Source: Paracoccus marinus (GTDB lineage: Bacteria; Pseudomonadota; Alphaproteobacteria; Rhodobacterales; Rhodobacteraceae). Taken from it: DNA of 64,000 nucleotides. Position numbers and translations under genes: made by a program. The notes beneath the pieces were generated by a model. The model saw nothing but the letters and a program-made list of their open reading frames with translations. It made no database searches and was not told where the DNA came from. Positions 8,693 to 17,196 of the stretch are shown here, piece by piece. Location of the stretch: contig NZ_VJYZ01000033.1 in the NCBI RefSeq assembly GCF_007018965.1, forward strand, positions 372,001-436,000, given 5' to 3'. The stretch's first letter is position 1; the number at the start of each line of letters is the position of its first letter.

Positions 8693-9880
8693 ATGTCAAA
8701 GAACGACCATCGCACGACCCTGAAGTCCACACTCGCCGGCGGTCTCGTCGGCCTGACCGCGCTTGCGGGCCTTGGCGCGGGCGCCGCCGCGGCCGAGACC
8801 TGGCCCGACCTGCCCAAGGGCATCAAGAACGGGATCGGCGTCCAGGTCGAGGATCGGCTGATCGTCGGCCTGGGCAGCGCCGGGACGGAGCTTTACGCCC
8901 TCGACCTTGATGACCGCGCGGCGGGCTGGCAGGCGCTGAGCCCCTTTACCGGGCCGGCCCCCTCGCAACCCGCGGCCGCCGCGTCGGGCGGCAAGCTTTA
9001 CGTCTTCAGCGGCTCGGGCCTGCCCGCCGCCGACGCCAAGGCGCCGATCGTGTTCGACACCGTCTACAGCTACGACCCCAAGGCCGACGCCTGGGCGCAG
9101 GTCGACACGACCACACCCGTGGGCCTGCTGGGCGCCAGCGCCTTTGCCCTGCCCGACGGGCGGATCGCCATCGTCGGCGGCTACAACAAGGATCTGTTCG
9201 ACCGCTACCTGGCCGAGGTGACGCCCATCGACAAGACCGCCGAGCCCGACCGCTATGCCCAGGTCGTAGGGGCCTACATGGGGATGGAGCCGAAGGATTA
9301 TCGCTGGAACGACAAGGTCCGGGTCTATGATCCCGCCAGCAACAGTTGGGGCGAGCTGGGCCCGAACCCCTACCTTCCGAACACCGGCGCGGGCCTGGTG
9401 CCGATGGCCGACGGCGAGGTGCTGGTCGTCAACGGCGAGGTCAAGCCGGGCCTGCGGACCGACGAGGTGAAGTCGCTCAAGGTCGCGGCAGACGCGGCCG
9501 AATGGGCCGAACTGCCGCCCGTGCCCGCGCCCGAAGGGACCGACGTGCAGGAAGGGCTTGCGGGCGCCTTCGCCGGCCGCGCGGGCGACGTCGTGCTGGT
9601 CGCGGGCGGCGCGAACTTTCCGGGCGCGCGGGCCAAGGCCGACGCGGGCACCTGGTACGCCCACGAAGGGCTGACCAAGACCTGGTCGCCCGAGGTGTTC
9701 GCGCTTGAGGACGGGCAGTGGTCTCAGGCCGGCGCGCTGCCCGAGGGGCTGGCATACGGCGCGTCGTTCACCGTGGGCGACGAGCTGGTCGTCGCGGGCG
9801 GCGAGGATGCGACCGGCACCGCGCGGGCCGAGGTGTTCTCGCTGGCGTGGGACGGGCAGAAGCTCGTGCGCGTGGACTGA
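8693..9880 (+). CDS. nanM: N-acetylneuraminate epimerase (sialic acid mutarotase)
   Basis: A 395-residue kelch-repeat protein with a signal peptide (residues 1 to about 34, ending AAAA), so it acts in the periplasm. NanM speeds the alpha to beta anomer change of Neu5Ac, which helps uptake of sialic acid freshly released by sialidases. Strong matches to the NanM pattern are VGLGSAGTELYALDL, NGEVKPGLRTDEV, AGGANFPGARAKADAG, YAHEGLTKTWSPEV and repeated GG-containing beta blades. The start ATG 8693 has a GGAGAG ribosome site at 8682-8687. It sits 98 nt after nanEK in the same direction. No terminator is visible between them, so it is probably part of the same operon. Confidence 0.93.
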   Translation: MSKNDHRTTLKSTLAGGLVGLTALAGLGAGAAAAETWPDLPKGIKNGIGVQVEDRLIVGLGSAGTELYALDLDDRAAGWQALSPFTGPAPSQPAAAASGGKLYVFSGSGLPAADAKAPIVFDTVYSYDPKADAWAQVDTTTPVGLLGASAFALPDGRIAIVGGYNKDLFDRYLAEVTPIDKTAEPDRYAQVVGAYMGMEPKDYRWNDKVRVYDPASNSWGELGPNPYLPNTGAGLVPMADGEVLVVNGEVKPGLRTDEVKSLKVAADAAEWAELPPVPAPEGTDVQEGLAGAFAGRAGDVVLVAGGANFPGARAKADAGTWYAHEGLTKTWSPEVFALEDGQWSQAGALPEGLAYGASFTVGDELVVAGGEDATGTARAEVFSLAWDGQKLVRVD

Positions 9881-9945
9881 CCCGCGGCGACCCGGGTGCG
9901 GGGGGCGGGGCGTGCGCGCGCGGCCCCCTCGCGTCCGGGACCTGA

Positions 9946-11718
<1,773 letters not shown>

Positions 11719-11794
11719 CGGATTGTTGCCATCTAGGCGGGCCGACCCGGTCGTGAAGATCGGGTCGCCCCCGTCCAATCTAAGGAGTCGGGTG

Positions 11795-11832
11795 GGCGGC
11801 GTCACATCGGCAGGGCGGCGTCACATCGGCAG
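11795..11832. repeat. Tandem duplication of a 19-nt unit
   Basis: The unit GGCGGCGTCACATCGGCAG occurs at 11795-11813 and again, identically, at 11814-11832. It is in the 155-nt gap between the convergent pgm and MarR-type genes. It is probably a replication slip in non-coding DNA. A weak 7-bp stem (CGACCCG 11743-11749 with CGGGTCG 11761-11767) lies just upstream and could serve as the end of pgm transcription, though no U-run follows. Confidence 0.85.
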
Positions 11833-11873
11833 GGCAGCGCGCCGACCGGATGAGCCCGCCGCGATTAGGCAGA

Positions 11874-12404
11874 TCAGTAGATATACCTGATCTGTTCGGT
11901 CCAGAACCGTTCGATCCGGCGCCACTGGCGGTTCACCTGTTCAAGCGGCGGATCGTCGAGGATGCCAGATGCGTCCAGCCCGTCGGCGTGGCGCGCGAAA
12001 AGCGTGCCCACGATGTCGCGCACCACGATCCCTTCGTCGGTCAGCCTGACCCGCACCGAGCGGCGATCCTGTTCGCAGCGCTGGTGATGGACATAGCCCA
12101 TCTGGACTAGCTTCTTGAGGTTGTAGCTGACGTTCGAACCCTGATACATGCCGCGCGACCGCAGCTCGCCCGCCGACACCTCGGCCCCGCCGAGGTTATA
12201 GACCAGCAGCGCCTGCACCGGCGTCAGGTCGACCCGCCCGAGCCGTTCGAATTCGTCCTTGATGAGGTCCAGCATCAGCCGGTGCAGCCGGTCGAGGATC
12301 TGCAGCGTGTCGAGATAGCAGTCGGACTGCGCCGCGACCGCAGGCAGGGCCGCGGGGGGCGTTTCCCGCTGGATCAGGGCAAATCGGTTCATCGCGTCAT
12401 CCAA
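11874..12404 (-). CDS. ldtR: MarR-family winged-helix regulator, LdtR-like
   Basis: A 176-residue MarR-family protein. The helical dimerisation region is LQILDRLHRLMLDLIKDEFERL. The DNA-binding part has LTPVQALLVYNLG, SAGELRSRGMYQGSNVSYNLKKLVQMGYV and the wing DRRSVRVRLT. The segment G-S-N-V-S-Y-N-L-K-K-L with G-E-L-R-x-R-G is characteristic of LdtR, the alphaproteobacterial regulator tied to L,D-transpeptidase expression and osmotic stress tolerance. Assignment to that subgroup is from remembered family pattern, not alignment. Start is ATG 12404, or ATG 12392 four residues later. It is transcribed away from sdhE, 62 nt downstream of that gene. Confidence 0.7.
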   Translation of the reverse strand: MDDAMNRFALIQRETPPAALPAVAAQSDCYLDTLQILDRLHRLMLDLIKDEFERLGRVDLTPVQALLVYNLGGAEVSAGELRSRGMYQGSNVSYNLKKLVQMGYVHHQRCEQDRRSVRVRLTDEGIVVRDIVGTLFARHADGLDASGILDDPPLEQVNRQWRRIERFWTEQIRYIY

Positions 12405-12466
12405 GCTGTTGCCCGGAAACCATCGCCCAAAACATCCAAGATTCGGTTAAGCGGCGACGGAAATCT

Positions 12467-12754
12467 TCACCGCTCGTTCCGTGTGCGTTCCAGCGCGAAG
12501 CCGGCCACGTCTGCCAGCGCGGGATTGAACTCCGCGGGCCCTGCATCGGCATCGCCCCGCGTGCGCGCGCTGATCCACGCGTAAAGATCGTGGTCGTCCT
12601 GATCCAGCAGCCGCTCGTGCAGGTCCAGCGCCGCGTCGTCCAGATCGGCCATCCGCGCGTCGGCGTAAGGTCCCAGGATCAGGTCCATCTCCTTGATGCC
12701 CCGCCGCCAGCTGCGGATCGCCATCCGCTTGAGACGGGTCTGCCGGTCTTCCAT
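12467..12754 (-). CDS. sdhE: Succinate dehydrogenase assembly factor 2 (FAD assembly factor SdhE)
   Basis: A 95-residue protein of the SdhE/Sdh5 family, which promotes covalent flavinylation of SdhA. The key RGxxE motif is present in MAIRSWRRGIKEMDLILG, followed by LHERLLDQDDHDLYAWI, the acidic helical segment expected in the family. Size matches the family (about 90 residues). It is immediately upstream of the LdtR-like gene in the same direction, with no functional link obvious. Confidence 0.9.
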   Translation of the reverse strand: MEDRQTRLKRMAIRSWRRGIKEMDLILGPYADARMADLDDAALDLHERLLDQDDHDLYAWISARTRGDADAGPAEFNPALADVAGFALERTRNER

Positions 12755-12879
12755 GACGTTCCTTTCACAGTGGCGCCCAAGCGCCGCCGTCCTCTCTGCC
12801 CGTCGCCCGCCCGTGCGTCAAACCGGAACCCCCCTTGGCACGGGGCGTTGGCAGGGCGGACCAACTGAAAGGACAGAAC

Positions 12880-13266
12880 ATGCTTTCCAACAACGCGCTC
12901 GTCGTGGTTGCCGACGGCCATCAGGCCGTCCTGTTTCGCAACACGGCAAAGCACGGGATCGAGCTTCAGGAAAGCGAGCGGCTGAGCCCCAAGCACCTGC
13001 AGGACGAAAGCCAGGGCCGCCAGCCCGAGGAAACGACGCCCAAGGACGAGGACGAGGCGACCTTTGCCAAGCAACTCGTTGAAAAGCTGAACACGATGGT
13101 GCTCCAGCACAAGGTGGATGAGCTGGCGATCGTCGCCGACCCCTCGACCCTGGGGAACATGCGCAAGCACTATCACAAGGAATTGGAAGCGCGCCTGGTC
13201 AAGGAAGTGGCGAAGAACCTGGCCAACGCGGACGGCCAGCAGATCGCGGACACGCTCAAGGGCTGA
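12880..13266 (+). CDS. Host attachment family protein
   Basis: A 128-residue cytosolic protein matching the 'host attachment protein' (AtsE-type) family, first named from plant-attachment mutants of Agrobacterium. Conserved features are the N-terminal LVVVADGHQAVLFRN, the central PKDEDEATFAKQLVEKL, DELAIVADPSTLGNMRKHY and the C-terminal VAKNLANADGQQIADTL. The start ATG 12880 has AAAGGA 7 nt upstream; a longer in-frame version from 12835 has no ribosome site. A strong terminator follows at 13314. Biochemical function is not established for the family. Confidence 0.85.
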   Translation: MLSNNALVVVADGHQAVLFRNTAKHGIELQESERLSPKHLQDESQGRQPEETTPKDEDEATFAKQLVEKLNTMVLQHKVDELAIVADPSTLGNMRKHYHKELEARLVKEVAKNLANADGQQIADTLKG

Positions 13267-13313
13267 GTTGATCGGCGCCTGACGTGATCGGCGCGATCGG
13301 GTCGTATGGGAAA

Positions 13314-13337
13314 GGGGGCCGCGCGGCCCCCTTTTTT
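13314..13337. terminator. Intrinsic terminator between convergent genes
   Basis: GGGGGCCGCGCGGCCCCC (13314-13331) is a perfect 18-nt palindrome followed by six T on the plus strand and preceded by AAA. It ends the host-attachment gene and, on the other strand, lies at the very 3' end of the DUF1045 gene, whose stop codon uses the last T of the run. Confidence 0.92.
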
Positions 13338-14056
13338 CAGCCCTCGAGCGGGCAGCAGTCGCGCAGATGGAACCGGCCCTGCGCGTCCTCGGCCAGGATG
13401 CAAAGCTCGTCGATGCGCCACGGCGCGGGCACCTTGGCCGCAAAGAAATCCTCGGCTATGCCGCGCACGACGCGACGCTCGTCGTCGGCCAGCTGCTCGG
13501 TCAGGGTGACGTGCAGGTTGAACTCCTCGAGCGCGTAGGGATAGCCGAACTGGACCAGCAATTCCTGCTGGCGCGGGGTCAGCGCGCCGGGGTTGCGGCG
13601 CGTGATCTCGCGCTCGGTCAGTTCGGCGCGCAGCGGATCGAGGTCGCGGACCACGGTCGCGGCAAGGTCCTGCAGGTCGCCCGTGCCGCCCGCCGGGCGG
13701 AAGGCGAGGAAATTGAGGTCGTCGCGCAGTTCCAGCGTCACCTCGACCGGGCGCAGCTTGCCGCACAGATCGCGCAGCTGGTCCCGCAGGTCGTCGTAGC
13801 CGCAATCCCCGGCCAGAGCCATCGGCGCCTTGATCGTCGCGTGAAAGCCGTAGCGCCCGGCCCGCAGCGCCAGTTGCGACAGCGGTCGCGGCAGTCCGGG
13901 TAGGTGCGGCTGCGCGACCTGCCTGCCTGCCCGCGCGTCCCACCCCAGCCACGCGGCGCCGGCATCGGCGAACGCGCCGGCAGGCATCGCATAGACCGCA
14001 TAACGGGGCCTGTGCGGGTCAACGGTCGTGGTCTGGCAGTCGGCGGTGGCGTTCAT
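13337..14056 (-). CDS. DUF1045 protein, 2H phosphoesterase-like
   Basis: A 239-residue protein of the DUF1045 group, often seen in phosphonate operons. It carries two HxT motifs, GFHATIKAPMAL near residue 68 and NLHVTLTEQL near 182, the hallmark of the 2H phosphoesterase fold that opens cyclic phosphodiesters. No phosphonate genes are nearby here, so its substrate is open. The N-terminus RYAVYAMPAG fits the family after a short extension. A palindromic element lies 64-86 nt upstream of its start. It is transcribed towards the shared terminator at 13314. Confidence 0.8.
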   Translation of the reverse strand: MNATADCQTTTVDPHRPRYAVYAMPAGAFADAGAAWLGWDARAGRQVAQPHLPGLPRPLSQLALRAGRYGFHATIKAPMALAGDCGYDDLRDQLRDLCGKLRPVEVTLELRDDLNFLAFRPAGGTGDLQDLAATVVRDLDPLRAELTEREITRRNPGALTPRQQELLVQFGYPYALEEFNLHVTLTEQLADDERRVVRGIAEDFFAAKVPAPWRIDELCILAEDAQGRFHLRDCCPLEG

Positions 14057-14119
14057 CGGATGTCAGGGTCTTTCCGTTTCCTTGAATCGAGGCGAAGCAC
14101 TTACGCTGCGTCGGCTGAC

Positions 14120-14142
14120 GTTGCAAATGATCATTGCGCAAC
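14120..14142. promoter_or_regulatory. Palindromic element upstream of the DUF1045 gene
   Basis: A perfect 10-bp palindrome AATGATCATT (14126-14135) is flanked by GTTGC and GCAAC at 14120-14124 and 14138-14142. The pattern TGCAA-N-ATTGC resembles operators of Fur-superfamily regulators in alphaproteobacteria, but this is a loose resemblance. It lies in the 141-nt gap between sqdC (ending) and the DUF1045 gene (starting leftward). Confidence 0.3.
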
Positions 14143-14197
14143 CTCAGGATGCAGAGCGTCGAAGATCGGTCTCGTCCGGCTCTGCGTAGAAATTAAC

Positions 14198-15001
14198 TTA
14201 GATCATCGCCGGAAGTTCACGCCAGAGGCGGGAAAAACCTCCACGCTGCCAGCCCAAGCCGTCGAGACGGTCGCAGGTCATGACCGACAGGGCGGCCGCA
14301 TCGGCGCGTGCGGGCGGGGGGTTCGGGCTTTTCGACAGGCGCGCGACCTCGGCCAGAAGGTCATGGCGATCCAGCACAATGTCCGAGGCGTTGAACGCGC
14401 CGCGCGCGCGCGTTTGCAGGATCAGCAGCACCGCCTGCGCCAGATCGTCGCCGTGAAGCTCGGTCGCGACGCGGGGTTCGATCGGGCGGCCTGCCAGGTA
14501 ATCTGCGATGAGGCCGGCCCATTTGTTGGCCGGGCCGGGACCGTAGATGCCGGTCGGGCGCAGGCTGGCGGTGGCGCGCGCAGGCGCGTCCAGCGCCGCA
14601 AGCGCGGCTTCGGCCTGCGCCTTGACGCGGCCGTAAAGCGAGGCGGGCGCGGGCGGGGTGCCGTCGGGCAAGGGGGTGCCGGGCGGCAGCGCGTCGAAGA
14701 CCGCGCGGGACGACAGAAACAGGATCTGCGCGACGCCCGCGCGGACCGCGTCGTCGAAGAGCCGGACCGAGCCGTCGAGATTTGCCGCGATGAAGGCGGC
14801 CGGGTCGTCGCCCTCGCCCCCACGATACCGGCCGGGGACGTGGGAGAAAGCCGCATGGACCAGCGCGTCGTATCCGTCGAGTTGCGCGGGGCTGCCCAGC
14901 CGCCAGCCGGGCAGGGGGTCGATCTCATGCCCGGCGGCGATGGCGGCGCGGGCGATGAAGCCGCCGACGATCCCGGACGATCCGGTCAGCGCGATCTTCA
15001 T
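14198..15001 (-). CDS. sqdC: NAD-dependent epimerase/dehydratase family protein, SqdC
   Basis: A 267-residue extended short-chain dehydrogenase. The Rossmann motif GSSGIVGG is at residues 7-14, LSSRAVFD supplies the catalytic Ser region, and YGRVK is the YxxxK pair. Third gene of the sqdB-sqdD-sqdC order described for Rhodobacter sphaeroides. There, loss of sqdC causes accumulation of sulfoquinovosyl dihydroxyacetone, pointing to a reductive role near the glycosyl transfer step. The start ATG 15001 lies 7 nt after the sqdD stop; a longer frame reaches into sqdD. Identification rests on operon position plus fold. Confidence 0.8.
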   Translation of the reverse strand: MKIALTGSSGIVGGFIARAAIAAGHEIDPLPGWRLGSPAQLDGYDALVHAAFSHVPGRYRGGEGDDPAAFIAANLDGSVRLFDDAVRAGVAQILFLSSRAVFDALPPGTPLPDGTPPAPASLYGRVKAQAEAALAALDAPARATASLRPTGIYGPGPANKWAGLIADYLAGRPIEPRVATELHGDDLAQAVLLILQTRARGAFNASDIVLDRHDLLAEVARLSKSPNPPPARADAAALSVMTCDRLDGLGWQRGGFSRLWRELPAMI

Positions 15002-15008
15002 GCGGCCC

Positions 15009-15836
15009 TCACGCCGGGTCGGGAAGGGTCCGGGTGTCGGGCACCGGCGCGCCCTCGGCATAGGCCCGCCACAGGTCGATCAGCGGCCGCAGGCGGTCGG
15101 CCTTGGCATGGTCCTGCCACGGCTTTTCGTACTGGAAATGCAGGATCTTCACGTCCTGCCAGCGCCACAGCCCGGGCATCGCGAACCAGACGTATTGCAG
15201 CATGTTGCAGAACACCGGCAGCCCGTGCCAGTCCGGGAAGTAGTGTTCCAGGAATGTCTGGTCGGTCCGCCGCCAGAACGCGTCGGGCACGTCGAGCCTG
15301 GACAGCATGTCCGCGAACGTCGCGGGATCAGGGCGCGCGGTGAACACGCCCGAGTTCATGCGGTGAAAGTCCGCGACGTTTTCATAGACGTTCGGGGCGG
15401 CGCAGAACTGGGGATAGTCGAACAGTTTGTCCACGTTCTGCAGGACCAGCGCGTCCGCGTCGATGAACACCACGCGCGCATAGTCCAGTTGCCACAGCCG
15501 CAGCTTGGCAAAGTTGTCCAGCGGGGTGTGGAAGGGCGGCTTCTCGCCCTTGGTGAACGCCGCCCGGCCGTGCAGTGCATCGCGGGCATGGGCGGCGTTG
15601 AAGGCGTCGGACGTGGGCAGCAGGTCGCAGCGGACCAGCCGCGCGCCCAGGGCCGAAAGCGGCGCGAGGTCCGCGTCCGCCACGTCGGTGTGAAGGACGC
15701 AGATGTCGGCGTCGGTGCCGGATAGCGTGATCGACCGCGCCAGCGCCCTGGCGCCAAGCGCGTAATCCGCGTTCGTCACCAGCGTCACGAAGGCGCGGTC
15801 GGACCGCGCGGGCCGGTTCGGGGTCAGCCCCTGCAC
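15009..15836 (-). CDS. sqdD: Glycogenin-like glycosyltransferase SqdD (GT8)
   Basis: A 275-residue GT8-type transferase. It starts FVTLVTNADYALGARALARS after a short leader, and the metal/nucleotide-binding DxD is FIDADAL at residues 126-128. Further family signs are MNSGVF near residue 160, FLEHYFPDW and HFQYEKPW. SqdD is the glycosyltransferase of Rhodobacter sulfolipid synthesis, moving sulfoquinovose from UDP-sulfoquinovose to the lipid acceptor at the membrane. I chose GTG 15836, with GGGGGCGG 6 nt upstream in the gap after the sqdB stop; the longer frame would overlap sqdB. Same strand as sqdB (17-nt gap) and sqdC (7-nt gap). Confidence 0.85.
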   Translation of the reverse strand: MQGLTPNRPARSDRAFVTLVTNADYALGARALARSITLSGTDADICVLHTDVADADLAPLSALGARLVRCDLLPTSDAFNAAHARDALHGRAAFTKGEKPPFHTPLDNFAKLRLWQLDYARVVFIDADALVLQNVDKLFDYPQFCAAPNVYENVADFHRMNSGVFTARPDPATFADMLSRLDVPDAFWRRTDQTFLEHYFPDWHGLPVFCNMLQYVWFAMPGLWRWQDVKILHFQYEKPWQDHAKADRLRPLIDLWRAYAEGAPVPDTRTLPDPA

Positions 15837-15853
15837 GATCGGACCGCCCCCGT

Positions 15854-17068
15854 TCAGACGGCCTTGAGCCGCTTGCCTTCCGGGTCGTGGTCCACGCGCC
15901 GGGCGATGTCCTTGGTCCATGCGCTGACCGCCGGGACGCGGCTGCGGTCGATGCGGTGGGCGTATTTGCGGGCCACGTCCACGACCTCGGACAAAAGCCC
16001 TTCCTCAAGCGTGATCGGGTTCAGGCCGAGGGCGAGGAACTGGTCGTTCTTCACGATCAGGTCGTTCTCGTCGGCTTCCTTGCGCGGGTTCGGCAGCAGC
16101 TTCACCTCGGCCCCCGAAAGCTTTGCGATCAGCTGGGCGAGGTCGCGGACGCGGTGCGTTTCGGTCATCTGGTTGAAGATGCGGACCCGCTCGCCCGCCT
16201 GCGGCGCGTCGCCAAGGGCAAGCTCGACGCAGCGCACCGAATCCTGGATGTGGATGAAGGCGCGGGTCTGGCCGCCGGTGCCATGGACGGTCAGCGGATA
16301 GCCGATCGCCGCCTGGATCAGGAAGCGGTTCAGCACCGTGCCGTAATCGCCGTCATAGTCGAAGCGGTTGATGAGTTGTTCGTGCCGGCGCGTCTGGTCG
16401 GTGTGGGTGCCCCAGACGATCCCCTGGTGCAGGTCGGTGATCCGCAGCCCGTCGTTCTGGGCGTAGAACTGGAACAGGATCTGATCGAGCGACTTGGTCA
16501 TGTGATAGACCGAGCCGGGGCGCGTCGGATACAGGATCTGCTGGTCGCGCTTGCCCGACGGCGTGTCGATCTGGATGTCCAGATATCCTTCGGGGATCGG
16601 CGCGCCGACCGAGGAGTAGCCATAGACGCCCATCGTGCCCAGATGGACGAGGTGCGCGTCGATGCCGGTTTCCACCAGCGCGGCCAACAGGTTGTGCGTG
16701 GCCGAGACGTTGTTGTCCACGGTGTAGACCTTGTGGCGGTCGGTCTTCATCGAATAGGGGGCGGCGCGCTGTTCGGCGAAGTGGATGACCGCGTCGGGGC
16801 GGTGGTCCAGCAGCCACGACTTCAGCCGCTCGTATTCGGTGGCGAGGTTCAGCAGGTGGAACTGGATCGTGTTGCCGCTTTCCTGCTTCCAGATGCGGCA
16901 GCGTTCCTGGATCGAATCCATCGGCGTCAGCGACTGCACGCCAAGCTCGGTGTCGATCCAGCGGCGCGACAGGTTGTCGACGATGTGGACCTCGTGGCCC
17001 AGGCTGGACAGGTGCAGCGAGGTGGGCCAGCCCACGAAACCATCGCCGCCAAGAACTGCGATCCGCAT
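15854..17068 (-). CDS. sqdB: UDP-sulfoquinovose synthase
   Basis: A 404-residue enzyme that makes UDP-sulfoquinovose from UDP-glucose and sulfite, the headgroup donor for the sulfolipid SQDG. The Rossmann motif GGDGFVG lies near residues 7-13. The catalytic Thr is in VHLGTMGVYG (T145) and the YxxxK pair in SVYHMTK (Y188, K192). The SQD1-specific stretches DLHQGIVWGTHTDQT and QTRAFIHIQDSV are clear. First gene of sqdB-sqdD-sqdC. Its 5' region holds an 8-bp inverted repeat and a plausible TTCGAC/TATAAC promoter. Length matches the family (about 400). Confidence 0.95.
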   Translation of the reverse strand: MRIAVLGGDGFVGWPTSLHLSSLGHEVHIVDNLSRRWIDTELGVQSLTPMDSIQERCRIWKQESGNTIQFHLLNLATEYERLKSWLLDHRPDAVIHFAEQRAAPYSMKTDRHKVYTVDNNVSATHNLLAALVETGIDAHLVHLGTMGVYGYSSVGAPIPEGYLDIQIDTPSGKRDQQILYPTRPGSVYHMTKSLDQILFQFYAQNDGLRITDLHQGIVWGTHTDQTRRHEQLINRFDYDGDYGTVLNRFLIQAAIGYPLTVHGTGGQTRAFIHIQDSVRCVELALGDAPQAGERVRIFNQMTETHRVRDLAQLIAKLSGAEVKLLPNPRKEADENDLIVKNDQFLALGLNPITLEEGLLSEVVDVARKYAHRIDRSRVPAVSAWTKDIARRVDHDPEGKRLKAV

Positions 17069-17121
17069 GTCAGGTACCCCTCGTCTTGCGCGTCTGCGCG
17101 GTCGTTATAGCGTGGCGAGGC

Positions 17122-17150
17122 GGCTGTCGAATGAAGATATGACGACAGCC
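17122..17150 (-). promoter_or_regulatory. Inverted repeat in the sqdB promoter region
   Basis: GGCTGTCG (17122-17129) and CGACAGCC (17143-17150) are perfect 8-bp inverted copies with a 13-nt AT-rich spacer. On the minus strand a TTCGAC box overlaps this repeat and a TATAAC box lies 16 nt further toward sqdB. The arrangement suits a regulator that blocks or aids RNA polymerase. No regulator is known to me for this operon. Confidence 0.4.
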
Positions 17151-17196
17151 TGATGGTTTGATGACAATCGGCTGATCCTCGCGCCGTTGGCAGGCC

